From Neurospora tetrasperma FGSC 2508 (lineage: Eukaryota > Ascomycota > Sordariomycetes > Sordariales > Sordariaceae), in the NCBI RefSeq assembly GCF_000213175.1, contig NW_009799100.1:248001-312000 (forward strand): a stretch of DNA of 64,000 nucleotides, written 5' to 3'. Positions 22,451-32,763 of this stretch are shown piece after piece. Position 1 is the stretch's first letter; each line of letters opens with the position of its first letter. The notes below the pieces were generated by a model. That model saw only the letters and a list, made by a program, of their open reading frames with translations. It was not told the origin of the DNA and made no database searches. Position numbers and translations under genes: made by a program.

Positions 22451-25057
22451 ATGTCCAACTTCGAGGCCACCGAAGCCGTTGCTACCGCTCTCTTTGGCGG
22501 TGATGCCAATGCGTATGCCGCCGCCTTCGCCCCCGCCGATGTTCTCCCCGCTGCTGGCTCCGTCCCTCTCGCTAGCCCCGTCCCTCTCGCTAGCCCCGTC
22601 CCTGCCAACCACCCCGTCCCTGCCGCCGACGACGGCTCTTTCGCCGACGCCCTTTTCGCTGCTGGCCTCGAGGACCCCGACCTCGTCTTTCCCGCCAGGC
22701 CCACCCCTCTCGCTGCCTCTCCTGTCCCTGTCGCCGACGCCTTTTTCGCTGCTGGCCCCGAGGAGGACCCCGCCTTCGTGTTTCCCGCCAGCCCCGCCCC
22801 TCTCGCTGCCTCTCTCATCCCTGCCGCCGTCCCTGCCGCTGCTGCCTTCGCCTCCGTCCCCGCCGCTGCCGTCGACAACAGCTCATTCCCCGCCGACGGC
22901 AGCTTTTATCCCGCCGACGTTGCCAATCCCGCTATGTCTGACAACGAATTCAATGTCGACATGGGTAATTTCAACGGCGACGTTGGTGGGAACAACGGCG
23001 ATAACTTTTTTGAGTTTGGGATGGGGGAGGCGGTGGACGGCAACAACAACGGCAACAACAACAACGACGACAACAACAACGACGGCTGGGCCTACCTCTA
23101 CAATAGCCACGGCTTGGTCAACGCCGACGGCTCCGTCAACGTCCAGGTAAGTTTATACTGGTGTGTTTGTAGCTGATGGTTGTCTTGTTGTTTAAGTGCT
23201 TGCTGTTTTGCTGTTCAAGTGCTTGATGTTGTAACCTTGCTTCTTGTTGAATCTACGTGCGTTGCCTTGATGTAACTGTTCTGCTTTGAGTTGTTATTTG
23301 ATGTTGTAACTGTTCATCATGTCTGCCCCTTTGCTCGCATTGAAATTTAGTCTACGCTGCTTGTCTTTGATGATCACTGGTCGACTCTTCCTTTGCCCCA
23401 AGATGTATCGTATTGGTCCGTCAAGTCATTCTTCCGTTTACATCCCCCATGACAAGCCATCTCGCTACCGCTGTGGCACCAAGGAAACATGGTCAGTCAC
23501 TAACATAAGGTCATCATCGCTTAGATGCCCAACAACGATCTGGACGATCTGCTCAACGACGTCCCGGTTGCCGGCACCCCCGCCCCCAGCTCCAACCAAG
23601 CGGACAATCTGGATCCGCGCCTTCAGGCGGGGGAGGGATATGCTCAGGGTGGTATGGAGGCCCCGCAGCCGGTTGTGCCTTCGCCCGTGGTGCCTGCTGT
23701 GCCTTCACCGGTGATGCCGCAGCCGAAGCCGGTTGCAGCCCCTGTGCAGCAGGGAGTACCGCATCCACAGGCGGTACAGCCCCAGATGCCGCCGCCTCCC
23801 TTCCCGCCCCCGTCCCAGTTCCCTGCCCCGCTCCCGACCCCGACCCCGACCCCGACCCTGCTGCAGCAACTGCAGCAGTACCAGCAACAGCAGTACCAGC
23901 AGTACCAGCAACAGCAGTACCAGCAGTACCAGCAACAGCAGTACCAGCAACAGCAGTACCAGCACCAGCAGTACCAGCACCAGCAGGGGCAGCAGCAGCA
24001 GCACTACCAGCAGCAACAGCAACAACAAGGGCAGCAACAGCAACAGCAGCAGCAACACCAGGAGCACCAGCCCTGGAAGTTTGCCCAGAAGGTCGGCCCC
24101 AAGACCTTCCCCCTCAAACTCCGGGCCGAACCTCTCCCCAGGGGCAACCACGGCCCCCAAGACCTCGCTGCTAGAGCAGCTAGTGCCTCGCTGGTAGAGC
24201 AGCTGAGGCAGCATAACCCGGCGGCCTTTGCCAACGTCCCTCTCCGCCAGGGCCAGGCCGGGCAGCCCTCACAACCTCTCCCCGGCCCCCAGGTCCCCGC
24301 TGCTCCCGCGGCTGCTGCTGCTGCTGCTCCTGACGCCGACGCTCCACCTGTCAAGCGCGGCCGCGGCCGTCCCAAGGGCGTCAAGAACAGAGACCCCAGG
24401 CCCAAGGAGCCCCTCCACAGGGTGCGCGGCGGTGCTGGCTCTCGGGTAGCCAAAGCCAGGCCCAGATCAGCTGCGGACGGGGAGCAGATACTGGCTGCGG
24501 CGGCGGCAAACGAGGAGCCGTGGCCGGGGGAGGAGATGGAGGGGGTCCAGCACCAGCACCAGCCTCTCCGCCTAACGCACAAGGAGAGGTTTGCTCTGGG
24601 CTTGAGACAGAAAGCCCAGGGGGAAGCGGAGATGATTATGTCGCAGCGTGCTGGGCCCCGGCCAAGGCCAGAGGAGATGATGACGAAGGAGGAGTGGATG
24701 GTATGGAGGCGGGAGCAGGAGGAAGAGAAGAAATGGTTGATGCAGGAGATCTTGGACGAGTGGTTCCAAAGGAATCGGGAGGAATATTTGGAGAATCTGG
24801 AGGACGATGGGTTGTGGGTGTTGTCTCCGCAGACGTTGTTGACTACGCCCAGGGCTGACCAGTATAGGCGGCCGCTTCGGGATGATAACCCGGATGAAGA
24901 CATGGATGTGGATGTTCCTCCGGGAGGTAATCCTCAGCCAGGAGGGCATCATGGGCATGTTGACCTTGAGGCAACCATCCAGGAGATGAGGGAGCAAGGT
25001 CCACTCACACCCGCTCAGGAAGAGATTATGGCACGAGCTTTAAATAGGAGTAGGTAG
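22451..25057 (+). CDS. Low-complexity polyQ protein with an AT-hook, function unknown
   Basis: Exon 1 (22451-23146) ends CAG at a GTAAGT donor. The 378-nt intron has a CACTAAC branch site and ends CGCTTAG. Exon 2 (23525-25057) continues in phase, giving about 742 residues. The N-terminal part is Ala/Pro-rich with short repeats (PLASPVP) and ends in a Gly/Asn-rich stretch with GNNNGNNNND. Exon 2 has a Pro-rich region, a long Gln tract with Tyr at regular steps (YQQQ units, about residues 350-410), and an AT-hook core KRGRGRPKG near residue 510. It ends in a charged, partly helical region rich in Glu, Arg and Trp (MTKEEWMVWRREQEEEKKWL). An AT-hook binds the minor groove of AT-rich DNA, so a nuclear chromatin or transcription role is likely. 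PolyQ/Tyr repeats suggest condensate formation. I do not recognise an ortholog. Exon 2 begins with ATG, so a shorter product is possible. Confidence 0.7.
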
Positions 25058-25274
25058 AATATACCGGTTTTCTTATAACAATGTACTCTCTTTCAAGCTG
25101 TCTCTGTCATGTGACGGTTGGGGCTTCGTCTGTTGAGGTTGATATCTGAACAGCGAAATTGACTTTGATTGTCGCAATTATGGTTTACACAGAGACTACC
25201 TACCTAGCCTACTCACGTGGTTTCCACGCTGATGAACAGCAAAAGTGTGTCCCTAATGGTCTTTTTTTCCTTTT

Positions 25275-25305
<31 letters not shown>

Positions 25306-25774
25306 CATTCTCCCCGAGCATGAATTGATAAGCCCGCGATAAGCCCCTATTTCATTGTTTTGACCCACATTTTCGGAGAGCGGCAGCAACATAGTGCATC
25401 AACCCTAACCCCAACCACCACTTATAAACCTGCAGGTGTCTGTCTGTCTCCCCCACCAAAACGTCATTGGTTGGATCGCTCTTGAATTGGAGAGTTTCAG
25501 TGGCTCAAGTCGGTGAAATCGGCTACCGAGTTAACCGAGGTGACGTCATGCACTTTTTGCTGGACTTGTTGACCTTTATCTATCGACATGTAAATAAACA
25601 TTCACGGTTCGTTGTACAGTGCCTCGCTCGCGACTGCAAGCCGCCTACCTACCCACCTCTATATACTACTTTAGTATTGTAGATTCATATCCTCGTCAAC
25701 TCCTGCTCACACGACAGTACTACACCCACTGCTTAGGTATCTTATTTCCTACAAGCATCGACATTCCAACCACC
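25058..25774. other. Intergenic, gluconokinase promoter and leader
   Basis: It contains a T-rich block (25261-25306) and two TACCTACC runs. No gene is supported. Confidence 0.45.
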
Positions 25775-26865
25775 ATGACCGTCCAGAATACCGACGCCGC
25801 TCTCGGCGAGCAGCAGCCCTTGGGCGACCAACAAAATGCTACGGCCGCCGAAAAGAAACCAAAGAATGAGCATAGATGGATCTGGTTCGTCACGGGTCCG
25901 ACGGCATGTGGAAAGACGACGATCGCCAAGGCGTTGGCGGAGAATTTGAATCTCACTTATGTCGAGGGTGATGATGTGAGTTTTTTTTTTCTTTTTTTTC
26001 TTTTTTTTTTCTTTTAGTTCTTCTTGCTTTCACATACTGCATTAACCTGCGGGTTCGTGTGGCTGTAGCCAACCTATGACTTTGCTTGCACACTCACTGC
26101 ACGATGCCGTCTTTGCACATTCCCCTACCCCGTCCTGCGCCGTCCCGTCCCTTCAGACAGTACCTACCTCCGGTACTCTACGACGGAACCTCTTCCGCTC
26201 TCCTTCGGTCTCTTTCCATGGTCCCTACCTACTTATCGCCGAGATCCCAATGGGAGGGTAAGGGCTGACAAATTGCCTCTCCCGTTGGAGCCTCACACAT
26301 GGCTTCCTGCATCATGAACCTCACTGCATCGTGAACCTCACCTCCTCACCTCACCTCCTCCACCTCAACCACACTTACAAACTAACACGACTCAAAGTAC
26401 CACCCAAAAGCCAACGTCGAGAAAATGTCCCGCGGTGAACCCCTGACGGACGCCGACAGAGCAGGCTGGCTCCAAGCCCTCGCCGAGCACGAAACCGCCA
26501 AACCACCCACCTCCTCGTCTCCCCATCTCGTCATCACTTGCTCTGCTTTAAAGCGGCACTACCGCGACATCCTCCGTTTGGGGTCTGAACATGCCGGCGA
26601 TTTGCGGATTCGCTTCATCTTTTTGCAGGCACCCGAGGAGGTGCTCACAGAAAGAGCACACAACAGAAAGGGACACTTTGCAAAGGAGAATTTGGTGCAT
26701 AGCCAGTTTACGATTTTGGAGATGCCGCATCCAACAAAGCCAAAGGAGGAAGGGGGCGAGCCGGATGTGCTGGTTGTGGATGTGGGGAAGGAGAAGGGGG
26801 TGGAGGAGGTGGTGAGGGAGGTGGTGGGGAGGGTGAGGGGGGTGATGCACATGGGGAGGGATTAG
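25775..26865 (+). CDS. Gluconokinase (EC 2.7.1.12)
   Basis: Exon 1 (25775-25975) and exon 2 (26398-26865) are joined across a 422-nt intron with a GTGAGT donor, long T runs, an ACTAACACG branch site and a CTCAAAG acceptor. The join restores EGDD-YHPKANVEKMSRGEPLTDADR, the family's substrate-site signature. The 222-residue enzyme has a P-loop GPTACGKTT near residue 41, the CSALKRHYRDILR block, and the end part LQAPEEVLTERAHNRKGHFAKENLVHSQF. It phosphorylates gluconate to 6-phosphogluconate with ATP, feeding the pentose phosphate pathway in the cytosol. The C-terminus is Glu/Val/Gly-rich (EVVREVVGRVRG). All key residues appear intact. Confidence 0.93.
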
Positions 26866-27799
26866 AGATGGGTTACTAGAGGTAGAGGGAGGATTGGGGA
26901 GGGAATGAGGGGAGATGATATTGTGTGGTACGAAGTTGTGGTGGTTTGGGTTTGGGCAGTGGCGGTTATACCTTGCATGTCCCTGAGTTTGAAGTGGTGT
27001 TTGTGGTCTGCTGGCAGGTGATGGTATGAGGTGACGATGATGGAGTTAGGACCATGGGAGTCTTTAAGTTGTAGGGTCAAGCGTTTGTTTGGTACGTTTC
27101 TTGGGAGTTCAGTCTTGGATGAAGCTACCTCTATCAATGATCCCGTATCGCTTGGTGCAAGCCTGTTTTCCTGCGACTTCATGTTGGTTTGGTCATCCGC
27201 ATGAAGTGTCCTGGTTTGTGAGGATGAGACGGGGAAGTGATGAGGCGATTGCAGCATAGTGATTGTTCACCATGTGCCAAACCTTCACACTTCGCAGCGC
27301 ATTGGTTTGGGGAATTGTGGATTGGGTATCCAGCATGGAATACCTGTTCAAGTGGGCATGTTTCTTGTGTTGGAGATTGGAAAATGCGAAAACAGAAAAC
27401 CGCTTGTCACACACTGGAGACGACCGGAAGAGGAGAGAGGGTTACAGATGCCGGTGAAGGGGAAGCTGCCCATGGAAGAAATGGCCGCGCATGGCCGCGA
27501 CTTCCACATGTCGTTTGCTTAATGGGAAACTCTCCACACCAAACCTGATGGACTGTCCCGTGAATAGCTCTATATAAGGTATGTTCTCTCCCCAATCCTC
27601 AAGGTTCCTTTTCTTACCCTCTTCACCATTCAATGCCGCTTGAACTTCAGGCGATATTACCTCCATTCACCAAGATGCCGCCCTCAAGGTTCAAATCCAG
27701 GTGGAGGCTCTGGACCTGGTATCCAGAACACTTCACCACCACAATGTACGGTCCGCCATGAGCCCTTCACTCGCTCGAAATCCGCACAGTTTTGATCGC
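26866..27799. other. Intergenic, start of the accessory region
   Basis: No gene is supported. TACCTCTA-type 8-mers occur at 26876 and 27125. From about 27590 the sequence matches the upstream regions of the next genes (CTCAAGGTTC, AGAACACTTCAC, CCCTTCACT). Confidence 0.4.
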
Positions 27800-27807
27800 T
27801 ATAAATA
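27800..27807 (+). promoter_or_regulatory. TATA box of the first DWMLDYH-family gene
   Basis: TATAAATATT lies about 200 bp before the ATG. The same TATAAATATT is found at 31018, upstream of the third gene, which supports a duplicated promoter. Confidence 0.55.
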
Positions 27808-28005
27808 TTCCACCTTCAACTCTCGTTGCTCATCGCACAATTCTTGCTTTCCGTTACCCATCAACACCACCCACAAGCACTCACTTGGTCAGAAGTAAAA
27901 ACACCAGTACCTCTAGGCACAAATTCAGAGCCCAAGATGTCTTCAGTGTCGCTAGCCATCCAAACTCCAACCAGCTTTATCACCGCAACTACCAGGCAAT
28001 AAACC

Positions 28006-28965
28006 ATGGCTGCCACCGCGTTTACTGCCATCACCACGATTATTTCGACTGTGTTCACATCCATCCAGTCGGCGCCGGTCCTCACACCCACCGCCACCAC
28101 CACCGGCCACATCTCAGAACCCTCCATGACAACCAATGCCTCCCCTGACTCCTCAAACTCGTCCTCGCCTGCACCAAAGCCATGGGTTTCAGAGCCCTAC
28201 TACTCGGGCACCTCCTTCCTGGCCTCGGTGGCAAACATCTTTTACATGATTGTTTACACCCTCCCGCTCGGTTGACAGCAAATCATGGCAATTCTCTTTT
28301 ACTTTCAACGGCGAAGAGAGGCGATTGCCAAACAACAGGAAGAGCAAGAGTGGAAAGAGGAGACGCGGTACCATCAGATTCAACAGACCAACGGAATCAA
28401 CAAGATGGCCGAGCTGACGCGACAGCTGGTGACAAACCAGCGCATTGAGGAGAAAGCAATGGCGGAGGCGCGAGACCATCAAACTCAGCAGATCGAGGAA
28501 ATCAGAAAGATGGTGGAGCTCCTCGGTTCGGTGGTACTGGAGAACAATGGGTTGAAGGAGGAGAATAAGGTGTTGTGTCAACGCCTTGAGGACCTTGAGT
28601 CGCGGATGGAGGGGAGGGAAGCGACGAAGGGCCTAATAGAAGGGATGGAGAGGATGACAGACAGCATGAGGTCGGTGGTGACGGCTGTCCAGGGGTTGAA
28701 GAGGGTGTTCAGAGTGGGCCTGGATGCACTAGACAACAGAACCCGGGCTGTCGATTATAAGGTCGATTGGATGCTCGACTATCATCTTGATGAGAACGAG
28801 CGATTCCACACCCTCAAGGTAATTCTTCAGGGACTACTAGACCTTGTTGGTTCTACCTCACCTGCCACTTCCACTGCTCCCCAGTCATCCTGGGGTGAAG
28901 ATCCCGCCAAAACCCAGATCGTAGTGGACAAATCGGGCTGGGAGGAGGACCACAAGCCTTGGTAG
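28006..28965 (+). CDS. DWMLDYH family, copy A: membrane/coiled-coil protein with an in-frame TGA
   Basis: The frame starts at ATG 28006 with a Ser/Thr-rich segment of about 70 residues, then a hydrophobic segment (SFLASVANIFYMIVYTLPLG). A TGA at 28273-28275 follows. The same frame continues without another stop to TAG 28963-28965 with RRR, a long coiled-coil-like Glu/Gln/Lys stretch and the conserved block DYKVDWMLDYHLDENERFHTL, ending KSGWEEDHKPW. The TGA sits at the membrane-proximal boundary. No credible intron removes it. Either this is a recently inactivated gene or the TGA is recoded. The family is unknown to me; the layout suggests a single-pass membrane protein with a cytosolic coiled coil. 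Copy B, 0.6 kb downstream, is a paralog with the same domain order. Confidence 0.55.
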
Positions 28966-29599
28966 AAACAATGATGAATGACCAGACTGGAGATATGGAA
29001 ATCACGGTTTTTGTCACAGTTACGGGTCTCTTGAGGTAGAGATAGTCATATCAATCCACCGTCCCGCTACCGTTTGCTTCGTAGGGAACACTTGTCGCCA
29101 GTCCTGATACAGTGCCATTTGTGTGTGCATTAAATGGTGCCTTTACCTACAGGCAAGTATATGTAGCTGGAGAGCAATTAGGTAACACGCTTCTAGAGCT
29201 GCCATTCATCCTACACCTTGCTGGTTACTCCCACTCGCACATCACCCATGCACCAATGCACCGTTCTCAAGGTTCAGGCGGCGTTTTCTCTTCTCCATCT
29301 TAGTTTCTGAACTATACAACCAACTATAGTCCCTTCACTACTAGGCATAGCCTTATGAATTCCTTGGTGACATGTTCCTATAATTATCCTACCCTTTTCC
29401 TTCATGACCCATCTCATCAGACTTTGCTTTGCATTACTCACCATCATCAAGCCCCAAGGACTCCTTCGGAAACTATCAACCGACACAATTCTCGAGCCAG
29501 GATGTCTCCAGTATCTGCGACCACTCCAACGGCCATTGCCAGCAATTCCCAACCGAGAATGGTGTCAGCAGATGCAATGACCTCGGCTCCATCAGCACC
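28966..29599. other. Spacer with duplicated 3' and 5' modules
   Basis: GTCACAGTTACGGG near 29010 resembles the 3' flanks of the following genes. CTCAAGGTTC near 29268 and CCCTTCACT near 29331 resemble the promoter modules upstream of copies A and C. Confidence 0.4.
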
Positions 29600-30609
29600 A
29601 TGCCGTCCTCCAACATGGTGACCGTCGTACAACCGGCGCCGTCTACGGCCTCCACAGTCTCCACCACCACCATCTTCGTCTACAGCCAGGAACCGCCATC
29701 ACAAGACAGCACCTCAGATGCAACAAAACCATTAATCCCTGAGCCTTACAACTCTATCTTCGCCTTCATGGCCGTAATTGCAGCCATCATCTACTTCATT
29801 GGATACACCATCACATATTGCAAAAAGAAGTTCATGAAATGGCTCCGGCGTAAAAAGATCCGGGAACAACAACTCGCCAAGAAGCGGGAAGAAAAGGAAG
29901 AGAAACGGGAGAAAAGAGAGGCCAAGCTCGAAACGCGGACCTACCAACTCCACCAAATGCAGAGTGCTGCGGATTTGTCAAAGGTCAGCACGCTCATGTG
30001 GAGGAGAGCAAAGGGATCAGGGAAAGCGTCGAGAAGGTTGTCACAAGTGTCCAAGTACTACCAGAGGCTATAATGAATTCTATGGCGGAAGTTATTAAGG
30101 GGGCGGTGAAAGAGGGATACGAGAATGGCGCCAAAGATGCGATGAAGGGCATGGGGGAAATCATCACGAAGGCAGTCATGGAAGGCACTAAGAATGGGTA
30201 TAAGGAGGGATTTAAGGACGCGACGAAGGGAATGGTGGAGGTGATTACAAAGGCAGTGACGAAGGGAACTAGCGAGGGCATCAAGGATGCGATGAAGGAG
30301 GTAAATCAGACGGCGAGCGACGGCGTAGAAAAGGTTGTAACCGCGGTCCAGGGGATAGAGGAGATGATGAAGGTCGGCCTCGAAGAGATGGATCTGAGGG
30401 CCCGGTCAATCGAGTATCGAGTAGATTGGATGCTCGATTACCATTTCGATGAGAACGAGAGGTTCGGTATCCTCAAGGCAATTCTCCTTGGATTGCTGAG
30501 GAAGGATGACCCTCCCTGTGATCCCCATGCATTTTGGGGTGGAGATCCAGTCGAGAATTAGATTAAGATAAACGAATCGGACTGGGAAAACGACAGAAAG
30601 CCATGGTAG
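29600..30609 (+). pseudogene. DWMLDYH family, copy B: paralog with a frame change and an in-frame TAG
   Basis: From about 29600 (MPSSNMVTVV) the frame encodes a Ser/Thr-rich segment, a hydrophobic segment (FAFMAVIAAIIYFIGYTITY) and a basic KRREEKEEKREKREAK stretch. Near 29990 the coding frame shifts by one base. The new frame carries an amphipathic repeat (EGTKNGYKEGFKDATKGMVE-like 11-mers) and the conserved SIEYRVDWMLDYHFDENERF block. A TAG at 30559-30561 follows GGDPVEN, yet the same frame goes on for 15 codons to ESDWENDRKPW and TAG 30607-30609, matching the C-terminus of copy A. It is thus a paralog with one probable frameshift and one early stop. I found no intron that would explain the shift. 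Confidence 0.55.
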
Positions 30610-31158
30610 GAACTTTGATAGAAGAATTCCGACTTCAATTTCAAAAAAAAGCAAATAATACCACAAAGTTTTCACAGTAGGCCCTAGTCAAATCGAAGTG
30701 TCTGGTGCATGCTATGTGTATCATCGGTAGAGGTACAGGGATATCATCATTACCTCTATACTATTACTACCGCCTTTTGTCACTTAAGGACCTAGCGGCA
30801 CGCATTTCTTCTCTCAACTCTCAAGGTTTCTTCTTGTTTGCGCTTCACCCTTCACTCCTACCCACCCCCACGTCACGGCAGCTATTCACCAACATGCCGC
30901 TATGAAGGAGACTCCTCTTTTGAACCTTGAGTTCCGATTCTCTCAGAACACTTCACTGATGTACGACCCACTATACCAACCCTTCACTGCGTAGAGGTAG
31001 AATATTTTTTCTATAGATATAAATATTGAATTATTACCCCCAGTTACCCATCCCACCAATCTTCCTCTCCATTACTCACTACCGGTCGACTCATCACACC
31101 GAAAGTCTACACCAAAGGAAACACAACCCTCAAACACGGAACTTCCCTTCTCTTCACG
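30610..31158. other. Spacer with shared 3' motif and promoter module
   Basis: It contains CGAAGTGTCTGGTG at 30694, TACCTCTA-type 8-mers at 30728, 30751 and 30992, and an upstream module (AACATGCCGCTATGAAGG, AGAACACTTCACTGATGTACG, TATAAATATT) shared with copy A. Confidence 0.5.
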
Positions 31159-31684
31159 ATGAGCCAGACAAGTAACACAATGGCAGCTGCCACTACAACC
31201 GCCAGCCACATCACCCAAACTGTGGTAGACAAAGCAGTTACAACCATCTCGACCGTGATCACTTCATCATTAGTCAAGATCATCAGCCATCAAGCAAAAG
31301 CAAGCACTACCGCTTCCCACCCATGGGTTCCTCGACTGTGTTCCCAAAGCTGTAGGTGAGAAGAAGAAGAATAAGAGGAAGTATCGGCGTTACGCAGCGC
31401 TGGGTCCTTGCTTCCAGAGCAAGAATAACGCACCTGCCTGGGGAAGTGCAAGCACGACGGAGCTCGAGAATCTTTTGGACGCTGATGGTTCGGTGGAGGG
31501 AAAGGACGATGACGACTACGAGGCGGACGAGGAGGAATCTGTGTACAGCGAGGATGACTCTATGTCTACTGTTTCCACCTGCTCAACTCCTGAGTATTCT
31601 GGGGAGTGGAAGCAACCGGAGAAGCAGATTTTAGTGGAGGTGGGAGACTGGAACTGGAAGCCCGTTAATATTAACGATTGGTGA
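31159..31684 (+). pseudogene. Third, diverged member of the 28-31 kb cluster
   Basis: MSQTSNTMAAATTTASHITQ opens a Ser/Thr-rich segment like those of copies A and B. Around 31330 the open frame shifts by one base into a second part, basic (EKKKNKRKYRRYAALG) and then acidic (EGKDDDDYEADEEESVYSED), ending GDWNWKPVNINDW. The terminal Trp-rich ending recalls DHKPW and DRKPW of the paralogs, but the DWMLDYH block and coiled coil are absent. The promoter and 3' flanks are shared with copies A and B, so it descends from the same duplication series. A splice that joins the two parts cannot be excluded. Confidence 0.4.
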
Positions 31685-32028
31685 TAGAGGATAAAATGAA
31701 CGGACTGGAATTACATCCACACGAAAACAAGACATATCACCGTTTTATGTGACAGTGTTCTGCCAATAAATCGAAGTGTCTAGTGTACACTGTGTCTTCT
31801 ACCTATTGCTATTGTATCCTCACCACTGCCTTTGCTGTACTTCCTATCCCCATGCTAAATCCACCTATCCTCCACTAGATGAGGAATCTTCCCATTGAGC
31901 GCCATTGCCCAGTCTTCCGTACCGTCTCAAATGCAGCAAGATCGTGTTCTACGCTCCAAAACTCGAATGTGTTGTTCTTTCCGGCCATTGCATGCTCCTT
32001 TCGTTCAATGCAGTTGGCTCTGACCATC
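31685..32028. other. Spacer with the shared 3' motif
   Basis: CGAAGTGTCTAGTG occurs at 31772 after a GTGACAGTGTTC block. Otherwise nothing. Confidence 0.4.
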
Positions 32029-32763
32029 TCATTGCGCATGGTCTCCGGGCCTGCTTGGTCTAAGACCAGCTCCAGGCGGTAAAGGAGGTCTCACCTCCAC
32101 TCCCAATTTCCTGAGTAACACATCCAACTGCCTCAACTGTACCATCACCATATCCCCCATCCTCAACTGTAGAACCGCACTTCTGTCCGTTGTCAACACT
32201 AGACGTCTCTGGCAGCCAAGTATCTCTCTGCATTGATCAAGTAACTCCCTGTGCACGCTTCCAGTTTCCTTGTATTGGTTAAGTGTCTCCTTCTCGTGGG
32301 CCAAGCCCGCGTTGCTCTTTTGGTCAGCCCTCTCTTTCCTCGAGCCCAGAATCTCCTTTTGCATGGCAACGATCTCCTTGTATTGGGGAAGGGTCTCCTT
32401 CTCCTGAGACAGCTTGTCCTTGTCGTGGGCAAGTTTCTCCTTTGAATGAGCAAGAATCTCCTGGTTTTGGAAGAGAAGGTCCTTGTTCAAGACAAGGACC
32501 TTTTCGACTAGAGTTCCGTATAGAGTAGTATACTCATCAATCTTGTCTGTCGTCAACTTGGCAATCTGATGCTCTTGTAGTTGCTCCTTTTGCAGTGCGA
32601 TGATCTCCCGCAAGTGGAAGGTGACGTCCCAGCCGATCAGAATCAAGATGCCGCACACGGCGGAGAGCTTGGGTTCTGGAAAGAACCACATTACGACGCA
32701 AAGGAGGGCGAATGAAACTCCGTAGATGGCAGTCATGACTGTCATGGGGGGGTTGTCGTCCAT
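32029..32763 (-). CDS. Membrane-anchored coiled-coil protein, unknown function
   Basis: The 244-residue frame is intact from ATG 32763 (MDDNPPMTV) to TAA 32029. The frame is open 63 codons further upstream, but that part reads like leader sequence, and a TATATA at 32933 supports the lower start. Two hydrophobic segments (about 8-30 and 34-50: YGVSFALLCVVMWFF and SAVCGILILIGW) form a hairpin or tandem membrane anchor. A long heptad-like helix follows, built of degenerate KEKLAHDKDKLSQEKETL units, and the tail is Pro-rich. Its neighbour at 34.3 kb has a similar anchor with IGW. It is oriented against copies A-C and may be a partner in this lineage-specific cluster. No known domain. Confidence 0.65.
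   Translation of the reverse strand: MDDNPPMTVMTAIYGVSFALLCVVMWFFPEPKLSAVCGILILIGWDVTFHLREIIALQKEQLQEHQIAKLTTDKIDEYTTLYGTLVEKVLVLNKDLLFQNQEILAHSKEKLAHDKDKLSQEKETLPQYKEIVAMQKEILGSRKERADQKSNAGLAHEKETLNQYKETGSVHRELLDQCREILGCQRRLVLTTDRSAVLQLRMGDMVMVQLRQLDVLLRKLGVEVRPPLPPGAGLRPSRPGDHAQ

Noticed and set aside
22137-23150. Plus-strand frame of 337 codons, Pro/Leu/Ser-rich
   Set aside because: Shadow frame of exon 1 of the AT-hook gene; that exon ends at a good donor in the other frame.
24004-24903. Minus-strand frame of 299 codons opposite the polyQ gene
   Set aside because: Poly-Leu/Cys/Ala runs are the complement of the Gln tract; no independent support.
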